Shown piece after piece: positions 28,928-40,190 of a DNA stretch of 41,638 bases. This DNA comes from Clostridia bacterium. Lineage in GTDB: Bacteria; Bacillota; DULZ01. The notes below the pieces were generated by a model. It made no database searches, was not told the DNA's origin, and saw only the letters and a program-made list of their open reading frames with translations. The stretch is from NCBI GenBank assembly GCA_012512955.1, contig JAAZDD010000037.1:1-41638 (forward strand). The letters run 5' to 3'. Numbering within the stretch: position 1 is the stretch's first letter; every line of letters begins with the position of its first letter. A program made the translations under genes and the position numbers.

Positions 28928-28956
28928 ATTATAACAGTTTCCAGGCAGGGTGTCAA
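28928..28956 (-). promoter_or_regulatory. Sigma-A promoter for T-box/aminotransferase
   Basis: Reverse strand TTGACA-17 nt-TATAAT, exact consensus. Confidence 0.88.
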
Positions 28957-28975
28957 ATGTTTTTCAGGAAGATTT

Positions 28976-29860
28976 TTAGCCGGGGATTTGGGCCAGGTAT
29001 TGTCGTATGGTTCGTACGATTTGACGGGGACGGGCATCGTCTCCAACGGCCGGCAGCGACAACAACCTGATTCTTTCCTGCCTGCAGTAATATTCCTTCC
29101 AAATGGCTTCCCGCTTGTCAGTAGGGGCGATGTCAATAGCGATTGCCTTTTCCGGGAGAAAATAGGAGAAAGTAAGTCCTTTAAGAGAATAATCCTTACT
29201 GATTGTCGCACCGGGAAATAATTGTTTCAAAGCCAGGTCCCAGGAGTCTTGGCCGGGATCACACTGAGAACATACGGTTTCGGCAATCTCAACAAAACTC
29301 TCCTCCTGGAGTTCTGAAGTGTCTGCAAGTACTTGTTCCTGTGTCTCTGTCCCCTCAGTTTCAACGGCATCAACCACCGGTTCTTTTTCCAATGATGCCT
29401 GAGCAGTGTGGGCATTTTCATCTGAAACCATGGTTTCGGAGATTTCTTCCACAGGTGCTTGGCCATCACCGGTTTCCCATGTATCTTGTAGATCTTGCCT
29501 AGGCTCAGGGACCGGTTCCGGGTCTGGTACTTCCTGATCCATATTCAGATATCGCTCCAGCCCTTTCTTGATCGCTGTATCCAGCACCAGATTGAAGTCC
29601 CCGAAGCTTTGCAACACATTTTCATCCGGCAATTTCTGTCTGGTCAGTTCTCCTAGCAGGGTTTCGAAATGTTCCGGATGACCACCCAAGTATTCTTGCA
29701 ATAAAGACGCCATTTCACAGACAATTTGGATTCCATTCTCAAGTTTCCGTTCCCTTTCTTCACCAACCAGCATACTGGTCTCCATGGCCAACTCAATTAA
29801 CAGATCTGTTTTGTTTAGAATTTGCCGCTCCAATTCCAGCTGTTCTTTCCTTTGTAGCAA
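28976..29860 (-). CDS. Hypothetical protein: helical N-terminus, acidic linker, compact C-terminal domain
   Basis: 294 aa; E/V/P-rich middle; C-terminal ALKQLFPGATISKDYSLKGLTFSYFLPEKAIAIDIAPTDKREAIWKEYYCRQERIRLLSL. Confidence 0.65.
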   Translation of the reverse strand: MLQRKEQLELERQILNKTDLLIELAMETSMLVGEERERKLENGIQIVCEMASLLQEYLGGHPEHFETLLGELTRQKLPDENVLQSFGDFNLVLDTAIKKGLERYLNMDQEVPDPEPVPEPRQDLQDTWETGDGQAPVEEISETMVSDENAHTAQASLEKEPVVDAVETEGTETQEQVLADTSELQEESFVEIAETVCSQCDPGQDSWDLALKQLFPGATISKDYSLKGLTFSYFLPEKAIAIDIAPTDKREAIWKEYYCRQERIRLLSLPAVGDDARPRQIVRTIRQYLAQIPG

Positions 29861-29927
29861 CCTGCCTCACCTCTTTTACAGATCCTTCTCTAGGACAATA
29901 TGCGCCGGAATTGGATTTTATGTATAA

Positions 29928-29962
29928 AAAAAAAGGATGCAGACCAGATTAATCTGCATCCT
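29928..29962 (-). terminator. Rho-independent terminator of the acs operon
   Basis: GGATGCAGA...TCTGCATCC with A9 at its left (T9 on the reverse strand). Confidence 0.88.
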
Positions 29963-29974
29963 GGATGAATTTTG

Positions 29975-30778
<804 letters not shown>

Positions 30779-30791
30779 TTAATTTTAACGA

Positions 30792-31763
30792 TTAATAATC
30801 GTTGGGCACCATCAATTGGTCAATGTGCTTTTTAACCAATTGAACCGACTTGGGATGACGCATCAGCAGGATGTTAACGCCTGATTGCAGCAGAGCTGTG
30901 GCACAAGTGGTTTCCCACAGGATTCCTCTCTCTTCGGCATCGCCCCAGCTAGGATTTTCCTCAGTACTTAAGTTAGCTTCCTTGGTTCTCCAGGATTCAT
31001 AGCCAACAGTAGCGATTATGGGCATAGAGAGCATTTTATCCCCTTGGAGAGCACCTAAACGTGCCCTTTCCAAAATGGAGTAAGCGTATTCAATACCATA
31101 ACCCAAGCCGCCAATGGTGGGGTCAATCACGATTCTGTTCAAGGGCAGATTCATCTCGCTGATTAAGATGTTAAGCTGCTTGCAGATGTTGATATCCAAT
31201 GGTGAACGGGCAATAATGTTATGCTTGTGAACCATGCAAGCTGCAGTCAAAGACTTATAGTTTGTTTGTTCCGCATTACCAAACAGCAAGTTTTCCCCGG
31301 AGGTGGCTTCTGCTACGGCTACCAGTACTTCGTTGTCTTTTTCTTCATCATCGCAACCAACCACGATCAAGGGAACGCCAACAGAAGCAAGGACATCTTT
31401 AACAACGGCCACACACTCTTCCGGCGACTTGTTTCCGTTGTCAGGATGTGCTCCGTCCAGCTTCAGGTAAACCAGATCAGCACCGTATTCTTCAACACAT
31501 TTTTTGGCCCACTGGCCGGGATTATCCACAACATCACGATAGTACTTGAGCAGATTCTCATTCCATTCGGGAACAATATCGTTAACTTCCAAAGCAACGA
31601 CAGGGCGGTGTTTAATTTCGCCTTCAAAATGATGGAAGGGTAACGCAGCGTCTCCACCGACAGTAATGGTATGGGTCCTGGTTCCTCCCTGTTCTTTTGT
31701 AGCTCCAATAGTAACCTCAGGTACACTGGCTCTACTTTTTTCCTTCAGAATTTCAACGGCCAT
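30792..31763 (-). CDS. acsD: Corrinoid/iron-sulfur protein small subunit (CODH/ACS delta)
   Basis: [42 protein letters not shown]...[20 protein letters not shown]...[24 protein letters not shown]. Confidence 0.94.
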   Translation of the reverse strand: MAVEILKEKSRASVPEVTIGATKEQGGTRTHTITVGGDAALPFHHFEGEIKHRPVVALEVNDIVPEWNENLLKYYRDVVDNPGQWAKKCVEEYGADLVYLKLDGAHPDNGNKSPEECVAVVKDVLASVGVPLIVVGCDDEEKDNEVLVAVAEATSGENLLFGNAEQTNYKSLTAACMVHKHNIIARSPLDINICKQLNILISEMNLPLNRIVIDPTIGGLGYGIEYAYSILERARLGALQGDKMLSMPIIATVGYESWRTKEANLSTEENPSWGDAEERGILWETTCATALLQSGVNILLMRHPKSVQLVKKHIDQLMVPNDY

Positions 31764-31816
31764 TCACCATTTCTCCTTTCCTGGCTTTGATTGGAAACCC
31801 ATATTGAGTAAGAACC

Positions 31817-32581
31817 TTATAGATTTGCTTTTTGCAGAATTGCAAACACCGCTTCCACAGCTTGGGAATCATTGGGTAACTCAAACAATGGCTTTCCTTC
31901 AGTATCGTATTTCACTACCAAAGGATCCAAAGGAACGGTACCGATTAAAGGAAGTCCCGTTTTTTGGATCTCTTCCTTCATCGGTTCAATTCCCTCGTCA
32001 CCAACCCTGGAGACGATCAGATAAATATTCTCTACCTTACTGCCCAAAGATTTAACCAGTTGGTGAACTCTTCCGGCAGACCGGATACCGCGGGCTGAAG
32101 CATCACTGATTACAAACAGGTGTTGAACTTTCGGCAGGATGCCCCTGCTGATATGTTCCACACCCGCTTCATTGTCCACCACCAGATAATCATAGTTTCC
32201 GGTAAGAGCCTCAATCTGCTTCCGCAATAAATCACTGGGATAGCAGTAACATCCAGGACCTTGAGGATTACCCATCACTAACAAGTCCAAATTGTCGTGT
32301 TCCACCAAAGCTTGAGACATGCGGTAATCAATGAAAATGTCTTTGCTCATTCCGGAAGGAATTGCTTTAGGGTTTTTGGTTTCCTCCAGAATATCGGAAA
32401 TATAAGAGGTTACCTCTAACCCTAAAGCTTCATTTAAATTGGCATTAGGGTCAGCGTCCACTGCCAAAACAGTACCTTTTTCCTGTTCCAGCAAGTATCT
32501 AATCAACAGTGCGCCAAATGTAGTTTTTCCTGTTCCACCCTTGCCTGCCACTGCAATGTGTTGTGCCATTTTTGCTCCCAC
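31817..32581 (-). CDS. CooC/AcsF-type nickel-insertion ATPase
   Basis: HIAVAGKGGTGKTTFGALLIRYLL...VDADPNANLNEALGLEV...GNPQGPGCYCYPSDLLR. Confidence 0.9.
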   Translation of the reverse strand: MGAKMAQHIAVAGKGGTGKTTFGALLIRYLLEQEKGTVLAVDADPNANLNEALGLEVTSYISDILEETKNPKAIPSGMSKDIFIDYRMSQALVEHDNLDLLVMGNPQGPGCYCYPSDLLRKQIEALTGNYDYLVVDNEAGVEHISRGILPKVQHLFVISDASARGIRSAGRVHQLVKSLGSKVENIYLIVSRVGDEGIEPMKEEIQKTGLPLIGTVPLDPLVVKYDTEGKPLFELPNDSQAVEAVFAILQKANL

Positions 32582-32594
32582 CCTTTCCTGTTAG

Positions 32595-34493
32595 TTAAGC
32601 CGGTACAGAGGGAAACAGACTCAAATCCGTATGGGGAAGGAAGAGAGCAGACACGAACTCATCCATGAAGGTGGTTCCAACCGACAGTTCGATATAGGTC
32701 ATCTTCCGGCCAATCTCTACGGCATCTTGATAGGCCTGACGGGACAACAGTGCCAGTTGAGCTCCCTTTACGGAGGTGTTGCCAACGAATTCATATTTCT
32801 CCACGGGCAAATCAGGGAGCAGCCCGATGGAAATGGCATCTGATAAATTGAGATAGTTGCCGAAACCACCGGCAATGAGTATCTTATCGATTGCTTCCAT
32901 ATCCATTGATACCATTTGTAAGAGGCTGCGGATACCCGCATAGACGGCACCTTTGGATCGAATTAGATTCTTGATGTCAGCTTCGGTAATGACAATGTCT
33001 TTACCTACTCCTGTGTCCTTTCCCCATACAAGGACAAATTCCGGTCCTTCTTCGTTTTGACGCAGGCGGTCAGATGAAACCGGTTGGAATTGACCCGTCC
33101 GATCGATCAGGCCCACGTCCCGCAACTTGGCAATGCAATCGATCAGGCCGGAGCCACAGATGCCGACAGGTTTTCCGTTGGCAACTGTTTCAACGGATAC
33201 TTCGTAAGTCTCGGGGTCGATTGACAGCCGTTCAATGGCCCCCTTCATGGCTCTCATCCCAAAGGTGATGCCTCCACCTTCAAAGGCAGGCCCGGCCGAA
33301 CAAGCGCAGGTAACCAGGAAATCCCGGTTGCCCAGGACCATTTCACCGTTAGTGCCGATGTCGATAAAAAGGGTCATTTCATCGGCTTCACTCATCCTGG
33401 TACATAAGACACCGGATACGATATCTCCCCCAACGTAACTGGCTAGAGCGGAGAAACTGAATACCCAAGCCTCAGGGTTAATTGCCAGCCCCAGGTCTCT
33501 GGCCGTTACCGGCGGCAAATCAGCTGCCGTTGGAATATAAGGATCAAGCCTGATGTACTTAGGTGTCAGACCTAAGAACAAATGGGCCATAACTGAATTA
33601 CCTGCTGACATAACGGTCTGAATATTGGAACTCTTGATCTTATGCTCTTTGACCAATTTGTCGATGAGCTCATTAACGGTTCCGATCACGGCTTTATGGA
33701 GGTCTTCCAGCCCATTTGGCTCATTGGCATAGATCATCCTGGAAATAACATCGTCGCCAAAACGGGCCTGTTTATTATAGGTACCTGCTTTTCCGACCAC
33801 ACTGCCCGTTTTCAAGTTCAGCAGATAAGCTACCACGGTAGTTGTGCCGATATCCACGGCTAACCCGTACTGGTCGGAGGTCGTATCACCGGCCTCAATG
33901 CTGACAATGTGGGCACTTCCGTTAAAGCAGGCCAGTGTTACAGAGACTTTCCAGTCAGCCTCTCTTAATGTTACAGCCAAATTTCGCAAAACAGACAACG
34001 GTATCCGGATCTCTTTATGCTCCAAGTGTTTACGCAGTTCAGCTGTCAAACGGGTAAGATCGCTGGCGTTTTCCGTAATGGTGGGCGGTGGCAGTTCCAA
34101 ATAGACACTGCGGCAAATAGGATCAAAATCATAACCCTCCAACAGATCCAGTTCCCGTTCCACCAATATTCCTTTTTCCCGGGAAGTACTCACTAAAACC
34201 TGGTGTTCATCCAGCCTTGATTCCGCAGGTATTTCTACCTTAATGTCGCTTTCCGGAAAAGTCCGACACGCCAGTACATGACCGGAATTGCGGAGGCGGG
34301 AGGAAAGATTTCCTCCCAGATTCTTAATGTCGCCTCCTATTACCTTTACTGCGCATCTTCCACATGTACCTACTTCCCCGCAAGTGCTCTTTAATTCGAT
34401 GCCTGCTAAAGCGGCGGCTTGTTTGATTGATACTCCTTCTTCCACTTCTACTGTAATGTTTTCGGGGAAAAAGGTAACAGCGAATTTCGACAT
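32595..34493 (-). CDS. Corrinoid protein reductive activator (RACo-like, ferredoxin plus ASKHA domains)
   Basis: N-terminal 2Fe-2S motif CGEVGTCGRCAV...C; YGLAVDIGTTTVVAYLL; FIDIGTNGEMVLG; ACSAGPAFEGGGITFGM. Confidence 0.92.
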   Translation of the reverse strand: MSKFAVTFFPENITVEVEEGVSIKQAAALAGIELKSTCGEVGTCGRCAVKVIGGDIKNLGGNLSSRLRNSGHVLACRTFPESDIKVEIPAESRLDEHQVLVSTSREKGILVERELDLLEGYDFDPICRSVYLELPPPTITENASDLTRLTAELRKHLEHKEIRIPLSVLRNLAVTLREADWKVSVTLACFNGSAHIVSIEAGDTTSDQYGLAVDIGTTTVVAYLLNLKTGSVVGKAGTYNKQARFGDDVISRMIYANEPNGLEDLHKAVIGTVNELIDKLVKEHKIKSSNIQTVMSAGNSVMAHLFLGLTPKYIRLDPYIPTAADLPPVTARDLGLAINPEAWVFSFSALASYVGGDIVSGVLCTRMSEADEMTLFIDIGTNGEMVLGNRDFLVTCACSAGPAFEGGGITFGMRAMKGAIERLSIDPETYEVSVETVANGKPVGICGSGLIDCIAKLRDVGLIDRTGQFQPVSSDRLRQNEEGPEFVLVWGKDTGVGKDIVITEADIKNLIRSKGAVYAGIRSLLQMVSMDMEAIDKILIAGGFGNYLNLSDAISIGLLPDLPVEKYEFVGNTSVKGAQLALLSRQAYQDAVEIGRKMTYIELSVGTTFMDEFVSALFLPHTDLSLFPSVPA

Positions 34494-34503
34494 TCAATCA
34501 CTC

Positions 34504-35841
34504 CTAGGCAAACTGACTCTTGGCAAAGGCGGGTATAGCAGAAGCTTCCCTTGGGCCGATGATCACATTCCAACCGGATTCTTCTTCCAACTTACCGCTT
34601 AAAACGGCTACCAAGCCGGGCAAGACGATATTCCTGTGGTTTACTTTTTCTTCCAAGCCGCATTTCTTCATGACGGCAGCAATTTTGTCCGCTTCAAATT
34701 TTCCGTCAGCATAGGCAGTCAGCACTGATAATCCATCGGTGTCCACCGCCAAGATGTAGCTGGGAATCTTGCTGGCCTCTACTTCTCCTTCTACGGAATA
34801 ATAGGTCAAGGAGAAGTTGGTGGTAATGTAAACAGGCGAATCAGCAGTTACATTGCCAACTTCATGCAGCTTTTCTTCCACCCGAATAGGTACTTGCGGG
34901 TCCGTATACAGGTTTTGTCTCCAGCTCAAGAGCGGCAGAATATGGGCTTTTTCCACCGTATTCATGACGATCAAGCTGGCGTACTTGCTGATATAAGCGG
35001 AAGCTTCCGCTGCTTCCTCCATCGGGTCTTCCGAAGCGGTGAAAGCGATAATGGGATATCCGAAAGGACGAAACTTTTTCTTGATGGCCAGCCGGCGGAT
35101 CTGGGTAAAGTCAGCAATGGCACGGGAGAGACTTCTTGCTCCCGGATCCACAACCAGATCCTTTTTGCCCAGGGCAACTACTTTTTCCACTAAGGAAGCC
35201 AAATCATCAAGGTTGGCACCTTTTACTGCCAAGGGGCAATTCCTTTCGATGGCCAACTTCGCCATCGCTTCATAATTGTCGTTGGTGGCTGCGTAGATTA
35301 AAGGCTTTGCTACTCCTTCCACATCCAAGGCTTTAGCGATGGCTTCAGGACTTTCTGACATCAACACTAAAGGCAAACTGGAGTTCTTGGCCACTGCAGT
35401 TACGGCAGCAACAAATTTGTCAGCATCTCCGGACACATTCTCCACGGCAATGGCTTGGATCCGGTATTCCAAACCTACCCGGACAAAAACGAGATCATTG
35501 ATTTTTTGGGTCCTTTCGACAATTTCCGCCTCACTTAAATTGTCAACAACCCTGAAAGAAATAGCTGTTTCATGATAAAACTTTTTGTCGTGCCTGAACA
35601 GCTCTGTTTCGTCACCCATAGTAACGCTGTTTTCGCCGGCGCCAAAGACCACTTTGGCGATGGGGGGAGCTGCGGCGGATTCCAACATCGCTCTTGCTTC
35701 ATCTGATACGTAGGGGCAACTGTCTAAAGACGCTTTGCCCCCTGCCAAAGACATGGCAAAAGCCAAACATGTCGGAGGTCCGCATTCTCCACAGTTCTTT
35801 TTCGGCAGTTGTTTGTAGATTTCTAAGCCTGTTAAAGCCAT
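34504..35841 (-). CDS. acsC: Corrinoid/iron-sulfur protein large subunit (CODH/ACS gamma)
   Basis: GLEIYKQLPKKNCGECGPPTCLAFAMSLAGGKASLDSCPYVS: N-terminal 4Fe-4S motif of AcsC. Confidence 0.94.
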   Translation of the reverse strand: MALTGLEIYKQLPKKNCGECGPPTCLAFAMSLAGGKASLDSCPYVSDEARAMLESAAAPPIAKVVFGAGENSVTMGDETELFRHDKKFYHETAISFRVVDNLSEAEIVERTQKINDLVFVRVGLEYRIQAIAVENVSGDADKFVAAVTAVAKNSSLPLVLMSESPEAIAKALDVEGVAKPLIYAATNDNYEAMAKLAIERNCPLAVKGANLDDLASLVEKVVALGKKDLVVDPGARSLSRAIADFTQIRRLAIKKKFRPFGYPIIAFTASEDPMEEAAEASAYISKYASLIVMNTVEKAHILPLLSWRQNLYTDPQVPIRVEEKLHEVGNVTADSPVYITTNFSLTYYSVEGEVEASKIPSYILAVDTDGLSVLTAYADGKFEADKIAAVMKKCGLEEKVNHRNIVLPGLVAVLSGKLEEESGWNVIIGPREASAIPAFAKSQFA

Positions 35842-35878
35842 CTTCCTTACTCCTTTCTGCAGATATTGCAGTTAATAT

Positions 35879-38065
35879 TTACATTAGAGGATCCATAGTC
35901 AAAGCCGGATGTCCCTTCTCTTCCAAGAACGGCAGTATCTCCTCGGCAGTAGTACCGATGGTTTCGTCAGCAATCATGTCAATGAAGTCTTCCGGAAGTC
36001 CTTCCTCGATGCTCCGCTGGACAAAGTCCTCCCGCAGGAATTCCTTCAGATCCTTGGGCATCCAGACGATTCTACGGATACCACCGTCAGCGGTGATGAA
36101 TTTACGGCTGACAATATAGCTCTTACCAATGCCCATAAAGCCCGGGGTCTGGGTTCCGCCGCCAACCATACCGGCCAAGGTGGAGAAAGTCATGCCGCAT
36201 GGTGTAAGTCCGCTGTGTTCCCTGGTGGTGACCATGATTCCGTTGGCTTCAGGAACAATAGCGAGAATCGCTTCGAAGCAACCGCAGGAAGTCATGGGAT
36301 TCTCCATCAAAGTATACAGGCAGACCTCTTCCAAATTCCGGTTGGAATTGGTATACAGGTAATCGTTAACTGACTGCCACATCCCTTTCACTTCATCAAT
36401 GGCTGTGCCCTTAGGAATAGGCTGGTTAGGTCCTGTATTATCAATTTCATAGGAAGCTTTTCCGTCTAACCAGGTAACGGCACCGCAGAGACCCACCCGT
36501 TCAGGAGTGACGATACACACATGGTTCGGAGCAAAGGACTGGCACAAGAGGCAGGAATAGAAAGTATCCACCGCATCATCGGTTAAGCCTCTCATCCGGT
36601 CATCTCTTTGCCTGTACTTCTGCCGGGCAATCTTGATGTTTTCATCTACAGCTTCCTGGTCAGTTAAGATGGTTACTTGCACCCGGTCTACGATGGCCGG
36701 GAAGTCTTGCTTCATCTTGGCTACCAGGATTTCACCCATGTGCCGGAATTTTGCTCCCTTGGCCACCGCATCCTTACTGACCCGGAGCCAGTTGATATCC
36801 CTCTGGGCAGTGTGCCAGAAACCTTCACCATAGTTAATAAAGTCGTGGATCCTTCTTTCCAGAACTCCTTCAAAGTCTTCCTGCATCTTCCTGCCGTAAA
36901 TATCAACGATAATTCCGAAGGGGATCTTTTCTCCCTCAGCTATTTCGTCAAGTTCACGGCCGATAACCGTCACTTTACCGTCTTCGATTTCATTTTCCGA
37001 TACGGTTCTGACCAATTCGAAGGAAGTAGTGCGGCCACCGCCCATTTCTACGTACATGTCGCCCTTCCGGATGGTTTCGCCTTCGAAAGCAGGGCCAAAG
37101 TTAATGGGCAGATCCAATTGAATATTGGTGAGCTTGATGCCCCGCACTTCCAGCGCTGTCTGGACAATCTTGTCATAATCGGGAACCGACATATACCAAT
37201 CAGGAATCTGCTCATCTTCTGCCAAAGGCTGGTCAGTAATGACCGGGAAGCCCAGGAAGATACAACCAAATTCGGCGGCAGTCTTAACATCATCCCGCTC
37301 ACCCAGGTGCAAAATGAACGCTCTAATCCGGCGGCGCTGGTAATCCCGGTGTTCTTCCCTTAAACCGGGGGCGATACCGCCGAACATCATACCGGCCCGC
37401 AGTGCGTAGTTGGCCGCATGGACAACCTGGGTAAAGTTACCCAGCGGGAAAGCAATGTAGTCAATGCCCAGTTTTACGTTTTCTTCCAAGAGCTGCTCAA
37501 TTACTTCGTCAGCCAGGAACAACATGAAACCTTTGCTCATCAGGTCCCCGACCAGTTTAGCCAGTTGCTTGCTGTCCTTGGCTCTGCCCAGGATCACTGC
37601 TTCCCCGGGAATGGTCCAGTCAACCATCTTAATGCCGAAACGACGGACCACCGGGTCACCGATAAAGTTGGTCCATGGCTCCACATCTTGCACTTCGCCC
37701 CGGACATACCGGAGGGCCTCGATGATTTCGGCGGCATAGAGTGTGGATTCGCCGGCTAAACGGGCATTTTCAAAGGTATATTCATAAGTCTTGACTTGAT
37801 TCCTCATCCTGTTGAGGATGGGAACCAGTTGCTTTAATGTGGTAACTTCCTCACCGCTTAAGCAACGAATAACAGGCAAATAATAAGCAGTATCAGGATA
37901 AGCAACCGGTGCATCAGGACCATACTTTCTAATTGCCTGGTTTAACAAGATTTCAGCGTAACTTAAAGCAATGATGGAGCCTTCCACCGCTTGCCTGAAT
38001 AATCTTTTTGGTTCTTTACCTTCTTGAATGGCACCTTCATAAACCTTATCAAAATCCAAGGCCAT
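35879..38065 (-). CDS. acsB: Acetyl-CoA synthase (CODH/ACS complex)
   Basis: MALDFDKVYEGAIQEGKEPKRLFRQAVEGS...CLLCQSFAPNHVCIVTPERVGLCGAVTWLDGKASYEID...NPMTSCGCFEAI. Start ATG 38065, 728 aa. Confidence 0.95.
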   Translation of the reverse strand: MALDFDKVYEGAIQEGKEPKRLFRQAVEGSIIALSYAEILLNQAIRKYGPDAPVAYPDTAYYLPVIRCLSGEEVTTLKQLVPILNRMRNQVKTYEYTFENARLAGESTLYAAEIIEALRYVRGEVQDVEPWTNFIGDPVVRRFGIKMVDWTIPGEAVILGRAKDSKQLAKLVGDLMSKGFMLFLADEVIEQLLEENVKLGIDYIAFPLGNFTQVVHAANYALRAGMMFGGIAPGLREEHRDYQRRRIRAFILHLGERDDVKTAAEFGCIFLGFPVITDQPLAEDEQIPDWYMSVPDYDKIVQTALEVRGIKLTNIQLDLPINFGPAFEGETIRKGDMYVEMGGGRTTSFELVRTVSENEIEDGKVTVIGRELDEIAEGEKIPFGIIVDIYGRKMQEDFEGVLERRIHDFINYGEGFWHTAQRDINWLRVSKDAVAKGAKFRHMGEILVAKMKQDFPAIVDRVQVTILTDQEAVDENIKIARQKYRQRDDRMRGLTDDAVDTFYSCLLCQSFAPNHVCIVTPERVGLCGAVTWLDGKASYEIDNTGPNQPIPKGTAIDEVKGMWQSVNDYLYTNSNRNLEEVCLYTLMENPMTSCGCFEAILAIVPEANGIMVTTREHSGLTPCGMTFSTLAGMVGGGTQTPGFMGIGKSYIVSRKFITADGGIRRIVWMPKDLKEFLREDFVQRSIEEGLPEDFIDMIADETIGTTAEEILPFLEEKGHPALTMDPLM

Positions 38066-38119
38066 CTTTTCTCCCCCTTCTCTAGTCCTATCTTCTCTAT
38101 TGGCAACCGACACCACTTA

Positions 38120-40180
38120 TTAATAGTTCTGGCAAAGGGCTGTTTCGTATCTTTCTGCTACCTGCCTGTGCACTCCCAGCTTCCAGGTACGATACTCCAA
38201 TGCACTCAGGATCTTTTTGGCTGATTCTGCCGGATCCATTTCAAAGATGAAGTATCCGCCATAGACATCCGAAGCAATTTTTGTGAGAATGCCGTAGAAC
38301 ATTTCGCTGCCTTCAACAGGAGGCATGGTACCTACATGAGTGGGAACCCCCAATGCCACAAACCAGGTTCCGATAGCGGTGGCTTTACCGCTCATCGCTT
38401 CAGGAGCAGAGGCGACAAAAGGTACCTTCGGGGTATCCACATTAAGCTCTTTGGCCATATCCATCAGTAAAGCCGCAGCCCGTGAATTGTCAACACAGGA
38501 ACCAAAGTGGAAAGCGGGCGGCAGCGGGGTGGTCAAGTTAGCTTTTTCCGAAATCCGCTTCAGGAAGGCTTTCAACCCGTCTCCTGCATATTTCTCTGTG
38601 GCATCTGAAGATAGCAGGCCGTATTTAGCCATTGCTTGGGCTGAACAGCCGGTGGCCACCACAAAGACATCGTTTTTCAGCAATTCCTTAACTATTTCAA
38701 TATGGCTGTTGTCCTGGAAAGTCTTCAAGTTGTTGCAGCCACACAGGTTGACAACTCCCTTCAGCTCTCCGGACATGATGGCGTCGGTTAATACGCTAAT
38801 GGGACGTTCAGGGTTCACAGTGGCAAACAATTCCAGCAGTCTCTCATAAGCAAAGCCGGCAATCACTTGATTGCAGACATTGGGAATATTGACCCGGGAG
38901 GCTTCTCTTTCCTTGAAAGCCTCTATGGCCAATCTAACCACCGTTTTTGCGTCTTCCAAGGCATTTGCAGTGTTAAAGTCAATGTGATAGGAGCCTGGAA
39001 TTTTAGCAATCGGTGAAGTAGTAATCAATCTAGTATGATAGCATTCAGCGGCCTGTCTCAGGCCCGGCATGATGCACTGGACATCTACCACCATGGCATC
39101 CACGGCTCCGGTAGTAATAGCCAACTCAGCGGAAGCGTAAGAGGTGACCAGGGGCACTCCTTTGCGCATCAGTACTTCGTTTCCGGTACAGCAGATACCT
39201 ACCAAATTGATGCCTTCTGCTCCGGCTGCTTTGGCTTCCTCTTCCAATTCCTTGGCGGCCAGTACCACCATTTCACTCAAAAGAGGGTTATGACCATGCA
39301 AGGCGATATTGACTTTGTTTTCTTTCAAAGTACCCATATTGGCTTCAGTGACCACCGGTTCCGGAGTGCCGAAGAAAATATCTGATAATTCAGTGGCGAT
39401 CGTCATGCCGGTAAAGTCGCACAGAGCGGTACGAATAGCGCTGAAAGTCAGGTTAACCGGATCATTGTCATTACCTACGTGGGCTTGCGCCAGCAAATCA
39501 GAAATATTTCCGTGAATACCCGAAGGCATCACGTTACATTGTTCGAATTTCCTGTATCTTTGTTCGACAATAGATGCTTTAGTCCAAACACTCTCTCCAT
39601 GGCCGGGCAATCTTTCAAAATCTCTAAGAGAAATCTCGGCCACTTCCCGAGCGATTTCTTCCGGAGTTCTGCCTTCTGTTGCTACGTTGAGTTTATTGGC
39701 GACGGCCACGAGCTTTTCTTTATCAGTGATTCCGTAATCATTAGCTTTTCCGGTGACACTGTCCAACAAGGTTTCAGCAATATGCCTGGAGTGCTCACAG
39801 TGGGAAGCTGCACCCGTCAGAATTAGGGTTCCGACGCTTCTAGCAACGATAGTCCAGGCAGAAGCACCACAAATACCGCGACTTGCCGGCCCTTCCTCAA
39901 ATTTTACCCGGCAAGGGCCCATGATGCAAAAACGACAACAAATCCCTTGATAACCAAATTGGCACTGAGGCTGTTGAGCCAGAAAGCGATCGAATGCGGT
40001 TTCCACATTCTCCTGCTTAGCCTTTTCCAGCATTTGCAGTGCAGCAGGGTCAATGGTTCGTTCTCTTTTTTTTCTTTCCATAACCCTGGGTGCCTTTGAA
40101 GGCCTGGAAGTGTGTTCAGCATCTCTAAATCTTGGCACTTGGAGATACCCCCTTAAAAAATTATTTATGGACAAAGACAA
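38120..40180 (-). CDS. acsA: Anaerobic Ni-carbon monoxide dehydrogenase catalytic subunit (upstream start uncertain)
   Basis: CQFGYQGICCRFCIMGPCRV...GICGASAWTIVARSV...ASHCEHSRHIAETL...GICCTGNEVLMRKG...NLCGCNN...GSCVDNSRAA. Confidence 0.94.
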   Translation of the reverse strand: MSLSINNFLRGYLQVPRFRDAEHTSRPSKAPRVMERKKRERTIDPAALQMLEKAKQENVETAFDRFLAQQPQCQFGYQGICCRFCIMGPCRVKFEEGPASRGICGASAWTIVARSVGTLILTGAASHCEHSRHIAETLLDSVTGKANDYGITDKEKLVAVANKLNVATEGRTPEEIAREVAEISLRDFERLPGHGESVWTKASIVEQRYRKFEQCNVMPSGIHGNISDLLAQAHVGNDNDPVNLTFSAIRTALCDFTGMTIATELSDIFFGTPEPVVTEANMGTLKENKVNIALHGHNPLLSEMVVLAAKELEEEAKAAGAEGINLVGICCTGNEVLMRKGVPLVTSYASAELAITTGAVDAMVVDVQCIMPGLRQAAECYHTRLITTSPIAKIPGSYHIDFNTANALEDAKTVVRLAIEAFKEREASRVNIPNVCNQVIAGFAYERLLELFATVNPERPISVLTDAIMSGELKGVVNLCGCNNLKTFQDNSHIEIVKELLKNDVFVVATGCSAQAMAKYGLLSSDATEKYAGDGLKAFLKRISEKANLTTPLPPAFHFGSCVDNSRAAALLMDMAKELNVDTPKVPFVASAPEAMSGKATAIGTWFVALGVPTHVGTMPPVEGSEMFYGILTKIASDVYGGYFIFEMDPAESAKKILSALEYRTWKLGVHRQVAERYETALCQNY

Positions 40181-40190
40181 TAATATTTAT

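Noticed and set aside
28843-29211. 122-aa reverse ORF overlapping the T-box region
   Set aside because: Covers promoter and leader RNA and overlaps a better-supported gene.
36677-37363. 228-aa forward ORF
   Set aside because: Antisense to acsB, which is strongly supported; no motifs.
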